From contig NZ_JACBZH010000001.1 in the NCBI RefSeq assembly GCF_013407855.1, forward strand, positions 124,001-188,000: a stretch of 64,000 nt of DNA, written 5' to 3'. A program made the translations under genes and the position numbers. Positions 8,206 to 16,180 of this stretch are shown piece by piece. The stretch comes from Actinopolymorpha rutila (GTDB taxonomy: Bacteria; Actinomycetota; Actinomycetes; Propionibacteriales; Actinopolymorphaceae). Position 1 is the first letter of the stretch, and each line of letters opens with the position of its first letter. The notes beneath the pieces were generated by a model. That model made no database searches, had not been told where the DNA came from, and saw only the letters and a program-made list of their open reading frames with translations.

Positions 8206-8802
8206 CTAGCGCTCCGGCAGCGTCGCGTGTGGAGGAGTGGGCGGGATGTCGATCATGGAGGTGGTGATCGCCCATCGCTCGTGGTCTCGCCAGGCCCCGT
8301 CGATGTACAGCAGCTCGGGCGAGTAGCCCTCCTGGCGAAAGCCGACTCGTCGGACCAGCTTGAGGGAGGCGTGGTTGCCGGGTTGTATCTGGGCTTCGAG
8401 CCGGTGGAGCCGCAACTGTTCGAAGGCGTAGCGCACCACCAGCGTGAGTCCTTCGGTCAGGTAGCCCTGGCCGGCGGTCGGGAGGAACGCGGCGTAGGCG
8501 ATGGACCCGGACTGGAACCGCCCCCGGATGATGCTGTTGAGGTTGACCACACCAGCGATGGCTCCGCTGCCACGCACGCAGATCAGCACCGACTCCTCGT
8601 CGGGCTTCGCGTACCGAGCGAGGTACGCCTGAAACTGATCCGGTGTGGACGGCAGCGACATCCATGGGTGGTGCAGTTCCGTACTGGCGCTCACCAGGTC
8701 GAGGACCTCGTCCTGGTCATGGGCGGCAAGGTGGCGCAGAGTCACCCGGCGGGAGGTGTCCGGTCGGTCGGCCTGGAAGGCGTCGATCGCCGCATCGTTC
8801 AC
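8206..8802 (-). CDS. GNAT N-acetyltransferase (RimJ/RimL type)
   Basis: About 198 residues from a GTG at 8800-8802. Features of the Acetyltransf_3 group are VTLRHLAAHDQDEVLDLV, the acetyl-CoA loop FLPTAGQGYLTEGLTLVVRY, and the C-terminal LEAQIQPGNHASLKLVRRVG followed by FRQEGYS. Such enzymes acetylate protein N-termini or small amines. The open frame extends to 8976, but the extra residues are Arg-rich and would overlap the upstream region of the divergent DUF1707 gene. Confidence 0.82.
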   Translation of the reverse strand: MNDAAIDAFQADRPDTSRRVTLRHLAAHDQDEVLDLVSASTELHHPWMSLPSTPDQFQAYLARYAKPDEESVLICVRGSGAIAGVVNLNSIIRGRFQSGSIAYAAFLPTAGQGYLTEGLTLVVRYAFEQLRLHRLEAQIQPGNHASLKLVRRVGFRQEGYSPELLYIDGAWRDHERWAITTSMIDIPPTPPHATLPER

Positions 8803-8953
8803 GGACGGACGGTACCCGCGTGCTCGTCGGCCGCCTGCGGCGTGTCCGGCCGGCACGCGTCTGGCACGCCGACGCCACAAGTGCTCCTTGACCGGTACGG
8901 CCGGGATTAGGGTGCGGATAGCGAGCGTCGAGACCACGGGGACGGGGGCAGCG

Positions 8954-9394
8954 GTGAGCGTCCAGCGCGATCCCATTCACAGGCCGCTTCGCGTGGGCGA
9001 CGAGGAGCGCCACGCATGTGCGGAGCAGCTCGCAACCCACCATGCGCGGGGCAGGTTGAGTGCCGAGGAGTTCGAGGAACGCCTGGGGATTGCGCTCACC
9101 GCTCAGACAGGCGGTGAGCTCGGTCGACTCCTCGTCGATCTGCCGTTCCCAGAAAGCGCGCCCTCCCGCCGGGGGTCGGCCCCGTCGCAGTTGGAGCACC
9201 GGTGGGCCTGGGTCGGTGGTGGCCTCTTCCTTCTCGCGTTGTCGGTGGCCGCGATCGTGCTCATGTCGACCACGGGAACGTTGTACGGCGACGAGGCGGC
9301 CTTTCAGGCTGCCATGACAGGCCTGGCCGGCATCGTTGCGACGTTGCTGGTAGTGCGCGGTGTCCTCGGCCGTTGGCCCGTTCCCCGTAACTAA
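8954..9394 (+). CDS. DUF1707 membrane protein
   Basis: 146 residues from a GTG with a GGGG-rich leader. Residues 5-65 match the DUF1707/SHOCT-like domain: LRVGDEERHACAEQLATHHA, GRLSAEEFEERLG, then LGRLLVDLP. Two hydrophobic segments follow (about 85-105 and 118-138), so it is a small inner-membrane protein. Function unknown; actinobacterial DUF1707 proteins often sit at envelope or signalling loci. Divergent from the GNAT gene. Confidence 0.8.
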   Translation: MSVQRDPIHRPLRVGDEERHACAEQLATHHARGRLSAEEFEERLGIALTAQTGGELGRLLVDLPFPESAPSRRGSAPSQLEHRWAWVGGGLFLLALSVAAIVLMSTTGTLYGDEAAFQAAMTGLAGIVATLLVVRGVLGRWPVPRN

Positions 9395-9629
9395 CCTCGC
9401 GGTCTCCCGCGTGCTGAGCGCGGATCGGCGCCCACTGGCGCGGTCGCGGTCTCGACGCGTGGTCCCAGTGTGCCCTCCTTCGGCGGCGGAATCTTGTTTC
9501 CAGTCCAGCGGCCGACGAGGCTACCCTGCGCCGGGTGAAGTCGAGACCGACGTCCGTACCCCTGTGCCTTGTCATTGGCGCCCCGAGAGTCGGGTGCAGC
9601 TCTTCGCGCCCTGGTCGAGGATGTAGCTG

Positions 9630-10487
9630 ATGCGAGCAGCGGAGGTGCGGCGTGCGGTGGCTGCCGCGAGGTCGACCGCCTCAGCCCTCGACTTGGCGGT
9701 CGATGACGCTGTCGTCCTCAACGACTCCAACCGGCTCGTCGTCCGCCTGACGCCATGCGACATCGTCGCCCGGGTCGCGCCCGTGACCCATCACGCTGGG
9801 AGCGCAGAGCTAGAAGTCGAGCTCGTGAAGCGGCTGGTGCAGACGGACAGCCCGGTCGCCGCGCTCGACGCCCGGGTCGAGCCGCGCGTCTTCGTGCGTG
9901 ACGGCTTCGCGATCGCCATGTGGACCTACTTCGAACCCGTTCGTCGAGTGCTTCCGCCGGCTGAGTACGCGCACGCGCTTGGGCGTCTTCATGCCGGCCT
10001 GCGGCAGATCGATGTCACGATGCCGCACTTCATGGATCGCGTTGCGGAGACGCAACAAGACGTTGCGAACCGTGACGTCACCCCTGACCTCACGGATACG
10101 GACCGGGCATTGCTCGCCAACATGCTGCGTGATCTGCGGGGATCGATCGTCGACCGGGGCGCCCCCGAGCAGCTGCTGCACGGCGAGCCGCACCCGGGGA
10201 ACGTGCTCGACACGAACAACGGGCCGCTCTTCATCGACTTCGAGAACACCGCCCACGGGCCTGTGGAGTACGACCTTGCCTGGGTGCCCAAAGCAGTCAG
10301 CGACCGCTACCCGAAAGCTGACCAAGATCTGGTCGACGAATGCCGAGGCCTCGTGCTGGCGATCGTCGCGATGCACCGCTGGCGTCTCGGCGACCAACAC
10401 CCGAGCGGCCGGCGATCAGGAGTGGCCTTCCTCGACGTCCTGCGGGCGGGTCCGCCGTGGCCAGCGCTCGATTCCGTTCATTGGTAG
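9630..10487 (+). CDS. Aminoglycoside phosphotransferase-family (APH) protein
   Basis: 285 residues. The C-lobe carries LLHGEPHPGNVL (residues 182-193), the Brenner-type catalytic loop, followed by FIDFENTAHGPVEYDLAW with the metal-binding Asp 203. The usual HGD catalytic Asp is Glu here (HGE), a variant I have seen in this subfamily. The N-lobe has VVRLTPCDIVARVAP. The substrate may be an antibiotic or a small metabolite; resistance is not implied. It sits at the left border of the mobile-DNA zone. Confidence 0.8.
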   Translation: MRAAEVRRAVAAARSTASALDLAVDDAVVLNDSNRLVVRLTPCDIVARVAPVTHHAGSAELEVELVKRLVQTDSPVAALDARVEPRVFVRDGFAIAMWTYFEPVRRVLPPAEYAHALGRLHAGLRQIDVTMPHFMDRVAETQQDVANRDVTPDLTDTDRALLANMLRDLRGSIVDRGAPEQLLHGEPHPGNVLDTNNGPLFIDFENTAHGPVEYDLAWVPKAVSDRYPKADQDLVDECRGLVLAIVAMHRWRLGDQHPSGRRSGVAFLDVLRAGPPWPALDSVHW

Positions 10488-10618
10488 GTACGTCCACCCA
10501 GCTACCGCAAGGCCACCTGGTCCGAACGCCGACGGAAACTGAGCGGAGGATCAGCCCGCCGTGCGGCCTCGGCTGTTTTGACCGCCGGTGACCGCCACAG
10601 ACCATGATCATCCCCGCG

Positions 10619-10639
10619 ATCTGGCACGCATCTGGCACG
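10619..10639. repeat. Paired direct repeat ATCTGGCACG x2
   Basis: Two copies of ATCTGGCACG separated by one base (11-base period, one helical turn). The same pair, with one different spacer base, occurs at 15726-15746 right after the integrase remnant. Inferred arm-type recombinase binding site. Confidence 0.7.
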
Positions 10640-10798
10640 GCACGACCTTGTGCCGACGTTCAGCTTGGGAAACGTACGTCTACGGGTTCTGAGGCCGGTT
10701 ACGCTCGCGGGTCGTCGGCCGGGGGTGGCCTGGGGTGACCGTCGGAGACCTCGGCTAATGGCCCGGCGAGAGGCGGGTTAGAAACCCATCCCCGCTCG

Positions 10799-10828
10799 GC
10801 CGGTCCGTGCTGCCAGAGACGGACCGGC
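10799..10828 (-). terminator. Stem-loop downstream of phosphotransferase gene
   Basis: GCCGGTCCGT and ACGGACCGGC form a perfect 10-bp stem around a 10-base loop. It lies about 40 bases past the stop of the leftward phosphotransferase gene. No T-tract follows, as is usual for high-GC actinomycete terminators. Confidence 0.5.
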
Positions 10829-10837
10829 ATCAACGCG

Positions 10838-10858
10838 TCTGCTGACTTTCTGCTGACT
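10838..10858. repeat. Paired direct repeat TCTGCTGACT x2
   Basis: Two copies of TCTGCTGACT with one base between them, again an 11-base period. Same architecture as the ATCTGGCACG pair 200 bases away but different sequence. Confidence 0.6.
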
Positions 10859-10867
10859 CCCGCCTCG

Positions 10868-11791
10868 TTAGCGAAGTGTGTTCAGCTCGTCGAGGGTGCG
10901 ATGCCCGCGCTCGATCACCCCTGGAATGACGTCGTGGCGCCCCTGACGGATCGGGAACTCAAGCTGCGTAAGGATCTTTGTCGCTGTGAGCACCGCCGCC
11001 TGCTCCCAGCCGATCAGGTCGAGGATCCTCGTCCACAGCCGCCTTCGGGCACCGTCCAGCGGATCCTCGAAGGTGTACCACTGGAGAGTGGCGAGATCAG
11101 TGGCCCGCGTGCCGCTACCGGCGTTCCCGATATCTACGACCGCCGCCACCGCGCCGTCACGGACCAGGACATTGCGGGGGTTCAGGTCGGCATGGACCAT
11201 ATCGGGCGCTTCCTGTGGTGGTGGGACGTCGGCGCACATGAGCCACAGGCGCTCGACTATGGCCGACACCGCCGAGGAATACCCCGGAAGCTTGGCGACA
11301 GCCCTCGACAGGCTCGGATCCAAGTCTTGACCGGATTCCTGACCGGTGGCGAGCTGGTAGGCGTACGACCAGTGGTCGTGAGGCTCGGAGGCTTGGCCGG
11401 CCTGGAGTTCGACTATCTCCATCAGTTGCTCAACGAGGGATGGGGTCAGCTCGGGCGCGGGAATCGCGTCAACGAAGTCCATCAGCTGCCATGTATGGGT
11501 CGCTGTGGCCCCCACTCCGAGGCAGACCGGGGTGGGATAGCCGCGCCCACGCATGTGCTTGACGACTTTCTGGGCTCGCAACGACTCGTCCAGCTGGTTG
11601 GGGCGTTCCCAGGGCCATGCTTTGAGCACAGCATTTGCCCCGCTGGCCAACTCGACGCGCACGGCACCCACATCGAGGCCTCCGGGCAGGTGACTGACAA
11701 CAGTGACCTCTGCCTCGACCACTCTGGCCACGTCGTCCAGGACCTCAGTCGGCAGCTCTTCGGGATGGGTGCCGTGGTTCATCGACTTCAC
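10868..11791 (-). CDS. Aminoglycoside phosphotransferase-family (APH) protein
   Basis: 307 residues. The catalytic loop is MVHADLNPRNVLV (HxD...N complete) and the metal-binding motif VVDIGNAGSGTRATDLATLQ. The N-lobe has LPGGLDVGAVRVELASGANA and a Lys in AVLKAWPW for ATP. It is unlike the rightward phosphotransferase at 9630 outside the motifs. Substrate unknown. ATG start at 11789-11791; a second in-frame ATG three codons later is possible. Confidence 0.8.
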   Translation of the reverse strand: MKSMNHGTHPEELPTEVLDDVARVVEAEVTVVSHLPGGLDVGAVRVELASGANAVLKAWPWERPNQLDESLRAQKVVKHMRGRGYPTPVCLGVGATATHTWQLMDFVDAIPAPELTPSLVEQLMEIVELQAGQASEPHDHWSYAYQLATGQESGQDLDPSLSRAVAKLPGYSSAVSAIVERLWLMCADVPPPQEAPDMVHADLNPRNVLVRDGAVAAVVDIGNAGSGTRATDLATLQWYTFEDPLDGARRRLWTRILDLIGWEQAAVLTATKILTQLEFPIRQGRHDVIPGVIERGHRTLDELNTLR

Positions 11792-12266
11792 GACAGGTCA
11801 CGTTGTCAGACCAGGCAAGCGGTCATCAACCAATTAGTTCCTGGCCACGAGAGCATTTACCTATGCCTCGGGGATGTTCTCCTGTGGGGCAGTCGTAGAC
11901 CTACCGGGCCGGTTTCACCAGGGTCAACCAACGCTTCACCGGTTGAGCCTGGTGTTCCGGTCCTATAGGCGTTGTCCATGATCAACGACCCTGGCTGGAC
12001 GAAGGCCTTCACGTAGCGCAGCGCAAAGTGCGCTGGCCACAGGTGGGCCCTCATTGGTGGCGCCACTCCCGGAGTAAGGACCGGGGGTCCAGGGGGCAGC
12101 GCCCCCGGAAAGACCTCAGTCTGAGACGACCTTCCCAGACACGCGGACCGCTCATGACCGTGCCAGCGCTGTCCGAGGACGGCCGCCAGGCCGCGCGCAG
12201 GACGAAGCCGGTGCGGAGCGCCGCGTCAGCGGCGCCTTGATCTAGGAAAGCTCTACACAGCAGAGC
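11792..12266. other. Non-coding stretch left of the insertion sequence
   Basis: 475 bases with no supported gene; small open frames here have no recognisable protein features. The only structure I see is the G/C stem-loop at 12081-12108. Confidence 0.4.
12081..12108. terminator. GC-rich stem-loop, terminator-like
   Basis: CCGGGGG at 12081-12087 can pair with CCCCCGG at 12102-12108, or GGGGGC (12092-12097) with GCCCCC (12101-12106) around an AGC loop. This CAGGGGGCAGCGCCCCC type of hairpin recurs in actinomycete intergenic DNA. No gene ends close by, so its role is unclear. Confidence 0.4.
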
Positions 12267-12280
12267 TGCGTCAAGACATG
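12267..12280. repeat. Left copy of 14-bp target-site duplication
   Basis: TGCGTCAAGACATG immediately precedes the left IS end and is identical to 14409-14422 after the right end. Confidence 0.85.
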
Positions 12281-14408
12281 TGTGCTCCGTCGGTTGATGT
12301 GCGACACGCGTCCGACAGTTGATGTGCGACACCGGTCGTGATCGGCACTCTGGGCCGGAACGTCTCCGTGGGGCGTTCCGGACTCGGGGAGGCCGGGATT
12401 GGCACTGGTTGTCTTGTCGGTTGTGGAGCAGCGTCTGGACGCGGTTCGGGCTGTGTTGGCGGGCATGGAAGTCACTGAGGTCGCTGCCCGTGCTGGTGTG
12501 CATCGGGCGACGGTGCATCGGTGGGTGTCCAGGTATCTGGCTGAGCAGATTGGTGGGTTGTCGGATCGGTCGCATCGGCCGGCGTCGTGTCCGCATCAGG
12601 CTGGTGAGGTGGTGGAGGTCGCGGTCGCGGAGATGCGGCGGGAGCATCCGCGGTGGGGTTCACGGCGGATCCGGCTGGAGTTGCTGCGCAAGCCGCTGCC
12701 CTGGCAGGACAAGGAGTTCGTGGTCCCCTCAGAGCGGACGATCGACCGGATCCTGATCCGTCATGGTCTGTTGCGTCAGCGGCCGCGGAAGCGGCCGAAG
12801 TCGTCGTTCAAACGGTTCGAGCGGCCGGGTCCGATGCAGCTGTGGGGCATCGACATCGTGGGCGGGATCCGGCTGGTCAACACCACCACCGGTGAACTAC
12901 GAGAAGCAAAGATCGTCACCGGCGTCGATGACCACTCCCGGTTCTGCGTGATGGCCGCGGTAGTCGAACGAGCCACCGCCCGTGCTGTGTGCCTGGCGTT
13001 CGCCCAAGCGCTGGCCCGTTACGGGGTGCCGGAAGAGGTCGTGACGGACAACGGGAAGCAGTTCACCGACCGGTTCAACCGTTACGGGCCCAGCCGCGGG
13101 GAGGTGTTGTTCGACAAGATCTGCCGCAAGAACGGCATCACCCACCGGCTCACTGCGCCGGCGTCGCCGAACCAGAACGGGAAAGTGGAAAGGTTCCACG
13201 GCACGTTCCGCCCGGACTTCCTCGACGACGCCGACCCGTTCACCTGCATCGACGACGCCCAGGCGGCAGTCGATGCGTGGGTCGCCTCATACAACCTCGA
13301 CCGTCCCCACCAGGGGCTGAACGAGAAGGCTCCGGTCGTTCCGGCGGACCGGTTCGGTCCAGCGCCGGCGGGCGTTGGTGGCGTGGGAGGTGTGGAGCTG
13401 TGGCTGCCACCGTCGCTGGAACTCCTCGAGCTCACCGCGCAGGCGTCCGATCCCGGGACCGGACCCAGCCCGGCGCCCACACCAGCCCCGGCGGTGTCGG
13501 TGGGCGTCGATTCCGCCGTCGAGCTGGTGCCGGTGGACCCGAGGCCGGTGAAGGCGTTGCCGGCCGGTGGGGTGCGTGTCCCCGGTTCGGGTGAGGCGAT
13601 CGAGTTGGATCGTGTTGTGCCGGCGTCGGGGAACATGTCGCTGTGCGGGAACCAGTTCTGGCTGGGAACAGCCCGGGCCGGCCTGGTGGTGCGGTTCTGG
13701 ATCGACTGTGAGTGGGTGCACCTGTCGATCGGTGGTGCACGGGTGAAGTCGCTGCGGTCCCGGTTCAGCGTCAACGACCTGGACACCCTCGTCGCACAGG
13801 GAGCCGTGCCCGCCGGCGAGCCGCCGCTGCCGTCCAAACCCGGACCGGGAAGCCGTGCCGGCCGCACAGTCGTGGAGGTCGAGCGGACCGTCTCCAAGGT
13901 CGGCACCGTCTCGCTGGGACAACGCCTTGTCCTGGCCGCGGAAATCCTCGGCGGCCGGCGGGTCGGGATCTACATCGAAGAAGGCGCACCCCTGCTGTTC
14001 TTCGACCCCGAGACCCGGGAGTTGCTGCGGACCCGGCCCAACCCGCTGCAGCCCGGGGAGGCCGTCCGGTTGCAGCGCACCCGTCCGGTCGGGACGTTGC
14101 CACGCCCCTCGACCGAACCGATCCGGGTCCAGCGGCGAGCCAACAACAGCGGCGTCATCATGGTCACCGGCCAGAAGATCGCGCTGGGACGCGAACACAC
14201 CTACCGCACCGTCACCGTGCACGTGTCCGAGACGACCCTGACCATCGAACTCCCCGACACCGACACCCGGCTCGTGCGCCGCACCACCACCCAGCCAGTC
14301 CGTAGCATCAAGGCACAGCGGCCACGGACCGCTGACACCTCAGTTTCCTAGGCCACGTGTCGCACATCAGCTGGCGGACATGTGTCGCGGATCTACTGTC
14401 GGATCACA
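12281..14408 (+). mobile_element. IS481-family insertion sequence, complete
   Basis: 2128-bp element with one transposase gene. The ends are imperfect inverted repeats: left TGTGCTCCGTCGGTTGATGT, right (reverse complement) TGTGATCCGACAGTAGATCC, both continuing into GCGACAC. A second inner repeat, GTTGATGTGCGACAC on the left and GTGTCGCACATCAGC on the right, gives double transposase sites at each end. A perfect 14-bp direct repeat flanks it. Intact ends, duplication and frame indicate a fairly recent insertion. Confidence 0.88.
12399..14351 (+). CDS. IS481-family transposase with long C-terminal extension
   Basis: 650 residues. A helix-turn-helix (EVAARAGVHRATVHRWVSRY, residues 27-46) precedes the DDE domain: first Asp in VTGVDDHSRF, second in EEVVTDNGKQF, Glu in PNQNGKVERFHGTF, and the closing YNLDRPHQGLNEKAP. 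After about residue 320 a further 330 residues contain two related beta-rich blocks (GNMSLCGNQFWLGTARAGL and VGTVSLGQRLVLAAEILGG), known from large actinobacterial IS481 transposases and likely DNA-binding. The TTG start at 12399 has GGGGAGG upstream; a GTG at 12423 is the alternative. The frame is intact. Confidence 0.88.
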   Translation: MALVVLSVVEQRLDAVRAVLAGMEVTEVAARAGVHRATVHRWVSRYLAEQIGGLSDRSHRPASCPHQAGEVVEVAVAEMRREHPRWGSRRIRLELLRKPLPWQDKEFVVPSERTIDRILIRHGLLRQRPRKRPKSSFKRFERPGPMQLWGIDIVGGIRLVNTTTGELREAKIVTGVDDHSRFCVMAAVVERATARAVCLAFAQALARYGVPEEVVTDNGKQFTDRFNRYGPSRGEVLFDKICRKNGITHRLTAPASPNQNGKVERFHGTFRPDFLDDADPFTCIDDAQAAVDAWVASYNLDRPHQGLNEKAPVVPADRFGPAPAGVGGVGGVELWLPPSLELLELTAQASDPGTGPSPAPTPAPAVSVGVDSAVELVPVDPRPVKALPAGGVRVPGSGEAIELDRVVPASGNMSLCGNQFWLGTARAGLVVRFWIDCEWVHLSIGGARVKSLRSRFSVNDLDTLVAQGAVPAGEPPLPSKPGPGSRAGRTVVEVERTVSKVGTVSLGQRLVLAAEILGGRRVGIYIEEGAPLLFFDPETRELLRTRPNPLQPGEAVRLQRTRPVGTLPRPSTEPIRVQRRANNSGVIMVTGQKIALGREHTYRTVTVHVSETTLTIELPDTDTRLVRRTTTQPVRSIKAQRPRTADTSVS

Positions 14409-14432
14409 TGCGTCAAGACATGCGTCAAGACA
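14409..14432. repeat. Right target duplication and tandem 12-mer
   Basis: TGCGTCAAGACA occurs twice in tandem (14409-14420, 14421-14432). The first 14 bases are the right copy of the IS target duplication. Removing the IS and one duplication restores the same tandem pair, so the IS inserted into this repeat. An 18-base copy recurs at 15337-15354. Confidence 0.8.
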
Positions 14433-14460
14433 AGAGCTACGCTCGTGGCCGATCCCAGGA

Positions 14461-15051
14461 TCAGGATGGTTGATCGCAGAACGTTTCGGCGGCAGCCTGG
14501 ATCTTGTCGTGAAAGGCCTGCCACCAATCGGTATCGCCCATCTCGGCGGCGTGGGACCCGGCCGTGCCGTCGATCTGCTCACGGATAATGTCGGCATGGC
14601 CGAGATGCTGGCTGGTCTCGGCGATCATGTGGGTCAACAGGACGCAAAGCGTCGTGTTCCGCTTGGTCTCCTGCCACCAGGGCACAGTTGCGGGCGCATC
14701 CAGCTCCAGCGCGGCGATCGTCGCGTCGGCGTGAGCGGAAGCTGCCTGATAGCGGCCGAGTAGGTACGCGCTGGTCTCGTCGGGTGTCGCCCACATGTCG
14801 GCGCCCTGCCAGATGGAGTCGTCTTCGATCCACGGCAGTGTCCACTCCGGTGGCCGGCCGAATACGCCGCCCAAGTAATAGGACTCGTAGAAGGTGAGGT
14901 GCTTGACCAGCCCGAGCACATTCGTTCCGGTCGGTGTCATCGGACGACGGCGGTCGTACTCACTGAGACCATCGATTTTCGCCACCATCCCGGCCCGGGC
15001 TCTGCGGAGGTAGTTGTGCATGGCGTCCTTAGGGCCGGGCGTCGATGCCAT
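14461..15051 (-). CDS. DinB superfamily (DUF664) protein
   Basis: 196 residues: MHNYLRRARAGMVAKIDGLS, then GTNVLGLVKHLTFYESYYLG with the first metal His, and LLTHMIAETSQHLGHADIIR with the later His positions, the DUF664/mycothiol S-transferase pattern. It is a distant paralogue of the gene at 5377. It lies between two copies of the TGCGTCAAGACATGCGTC repeat, inside the mobile zone. ATG start at 15049-15051. Confidence 0.85.
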   Translation of the reverse strand: MASTPGPKDAMHNYLRRARAGMVAKIDGLSEYDRRRPMTPTGTNVLGLVKHLTFYESYYLGGVFGRPPEWTLPWIEDDSIWQGADMWATPDETSAYLLGRYQAASAHADATIAALELDAPATVPWWQETKRNTTLCVLLTHMIAETSQHLGHADIIREQIDGTAGSHAAEMGDTDWWQAFHDKIQAAAETFCDQPS

Positions 15052-15427
15052 CAGGTTTGCCCCCTTCGGGGTTTCAGCTCATCGGCACTGGTCTATCGAG
15101 AGTCGGGCGCCCAGATGCGGTCGGACAGAGCATAGGCGCTGGTCTTCGCCGTAGTCGATACCGCTCGGATCGCGGTCTCGCCGGCTTCGCGTCGGCGATC
15201 CACATGGGGAAAGGCCGCCCGGTCAGCCGAGCTGACCATCGTCGAACCAAGGCCGGACGACAGCCCTGATCACTATCCCTCGAATTCCTAGCCGGAGTGT
15301 CGAGCAGGTGCTGACACAGATCCGTCAAGCACCTCCTGCGTCAAGACATGCGTCTAGAGCCTCGTGTGTCTGCAGCCTCGGTTGCGTAGGGCGTGTCCCG
15401 CGGATCTTGGGTGATTGTTCGGGCTCC
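15052..15427. other. Non-coding stretch between DinB gene and rep remnant
   Basis: 376 bases without a supported gene. It contains the second copy of the GCGTCAAGAC repeat at 15337-15354. The open frame entering the rep remnant shows no rep similarity before about 15428. Confidence 0.4.
15337..15354. repeat. Second copy of TGCGTCAAGACATGCGTC
   Basis: 18 bases identical to 14409-14426; the second half of the tandem then degenerates (TCTAG instead of AAGAC). The two copies bracket the DinB gene. Confidence 0.7.
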
Positions 15428-15622
15428 GACGGCACACCGGTCGACCCCGCCAGCTACGACTACCGGCGGGCCGCACTGGACGCGTTGCACCTGTCGAAGC
15501 TGTGGGACCGGGTCACCAAGAACCTGCGCCGTGCGGTCGGGTATGAGGTGCAGTGCCTCGCCACTCTCCAACCTCAACGCCGGTTGGCGCCGCACCTGCA
15601 CGTCGCCATCCGCGGGCGGTGA
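15428..15622 (+). pseudogene. Remnant of RepSA-type replication initiator of an actinomycete integrative element
   Basis: The frame reads DGTPVDPASYDYRRAALDAL, LHLSKLWDRVTKNLRRAVGY, then QPQRRLAPHLHVAIRG before a stop. This is the conserved central block of the replication initiator of pSAM2-like integrative conjugative elements, which continues well beyond AIRG in intact copies. Both the start and the C-terminal part are missing. The break falls exactly where integrase coding begins in another frame, so a deletion joined the two. Confidence 0.75.
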
Positions 15623-15720
15623 TCTACCAGCACGCGACGAGCGAGCGTGATCGACACATCGCGGAGGCTCTGAGCACCCAGATCGCGGCCGCTCAGACCC
15701 GCTCGGGGGCCGATTCGTGA
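15613..15720 (+). pseudogene. C-terminal remnant of a tyrosine recombinase (integrase)
   Basis: In the frame ending at the TGA of 15718-15720 the sequence reads VIYQHATSERDRHIAEAL and then STQIAAAQTRSGADS. IYQHAT carries the catalytic Tyr of actinomycete phage/ICE integrases, and SERDR-IA is their usual tail. Everything upstream of this box is lost. It points at, and ends about 97 bases from, the 3' end of tRNA-Ala, the normal place for an int gene beside its attachment site. Confidence 0.75.
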
Positions 15721-15725
15721 GCGGG

Positions 15726-15746
15726 ATCTGGCACGTATCTGGCACG
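15726..15746. repeat. Paired direct repeat ATCTGGCACG x2 after integrase remnant
   Basis: Two ATCTGGCACG copies with one base (T) between them, 5 bases after the integrase stop. Matches the pair at 10619-10639 except for the spacer base. Probable arm-type integrase site. Confidence 0.7.
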
Positions 15747-15817
15747 CCGAGCCTTCGCGGACCTCAGCTGGTCTCGCCGAGAGGGAGCCGAGAAGCGGCT
15801 GACCTGGTGTTTCGTGG

Positions 15818-15893
15818 TGGTGGAGACGAGGGGACTCGAACCCCTAACCCCTGCCTTGCAAAGGCAGTGCTCTGCCAGTTGAGCTACGCCCCC
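15818..15893 (-). tRNA. tRNA-Ala (TGC)
   Basis: 76 nt including an encoded CCA. Acceptor GGGGGCG pairs with CGTCTCC (two G-U pairs), D-stem GCTC/GAGC, anticodon stem CTGCC/GGCAG around TTTGCAA (anticodon TGC), T-arm AGGGG-TTCGAGT-CCCCT. Stands in the usual actinobacterial gyrA-tRNA-Ile-tRNA-Ala order. Confidence 0.97.
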
Positions 15894-15932
15894 GGGATCG
15901 GCGCCGAAACGCCGGAGCGCCGAGCCGGTCGG

Positions 15933-16073
15933 TCAGCGGGCGCCACCGGACGGCGGGACCGGGTCGGTTGCCTCGGCCCAAAGGTTCTGTTCCGCCTTGT
16001 CCGCCTGCAACCGCTTGTACGCGAACCAGCCACCGGCGATCGCGACCGCGGCGAGGAGTGCCTTCTTGATCAT
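15933..16073 (-). CDS. DLW-39 family small membrane protein
   Basis: 46 residues, one N-terminal hydrophobic helix (LLAAVAIAGGWFAYKRL) and the family signature around KAEQNLWAEATDPV, with N in place of the usual D of DLW. The ATG at 16071-16073 has a strong CAAGGAGG ribosome site. Actinobacteria encode this tiny protein between the gyrA-linked tRNAs; its function is unknown. Confidence 0.85.
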   Translation of the reverse strand: MIKKALLAAVAIAGGWFAYKRLQADKAEQNLWAEATDPVPPSGGAR

Positions 16074-16180
16074 CGGGAGCCTCCTTGAACGACACCGGCC
16101 TGGGATGACCACACCCCTGCGGGTGGCCGGCACGGACATGACATCGCTGCCGTGTCGAACGTGCCGACCGCTCGGGTGAG

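Larger units (their letters stand above)
10488..10867. other. Non-coding stretch with repeats and a stem-loop
   Basis: 380 bases between two phosphotransferase genes with no credible gene. It contains two paired direct repeats with 11-base period and one perfect 10-bp stem-loop, each listed separately. The paired repeats resemble arm-type integrase sites, so this may be the edge of an old integrated element. Confidence 0.5.

Noticed and set aside
10741..10830. Small structured RNA
   Set aside because: A perfect stem-loop and GC-rich segments occur, but no match to a known RNA class by eye; kept only as a terminator-like hairpin.
10488..15893. Duplicate of the tRNA-Ala 3' end as second attachment site
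   Set aside because: I scanned 8-15.8 kb by eye for the last 25 bases of the tRNA and found no convincing copy; the element's other end is not located.
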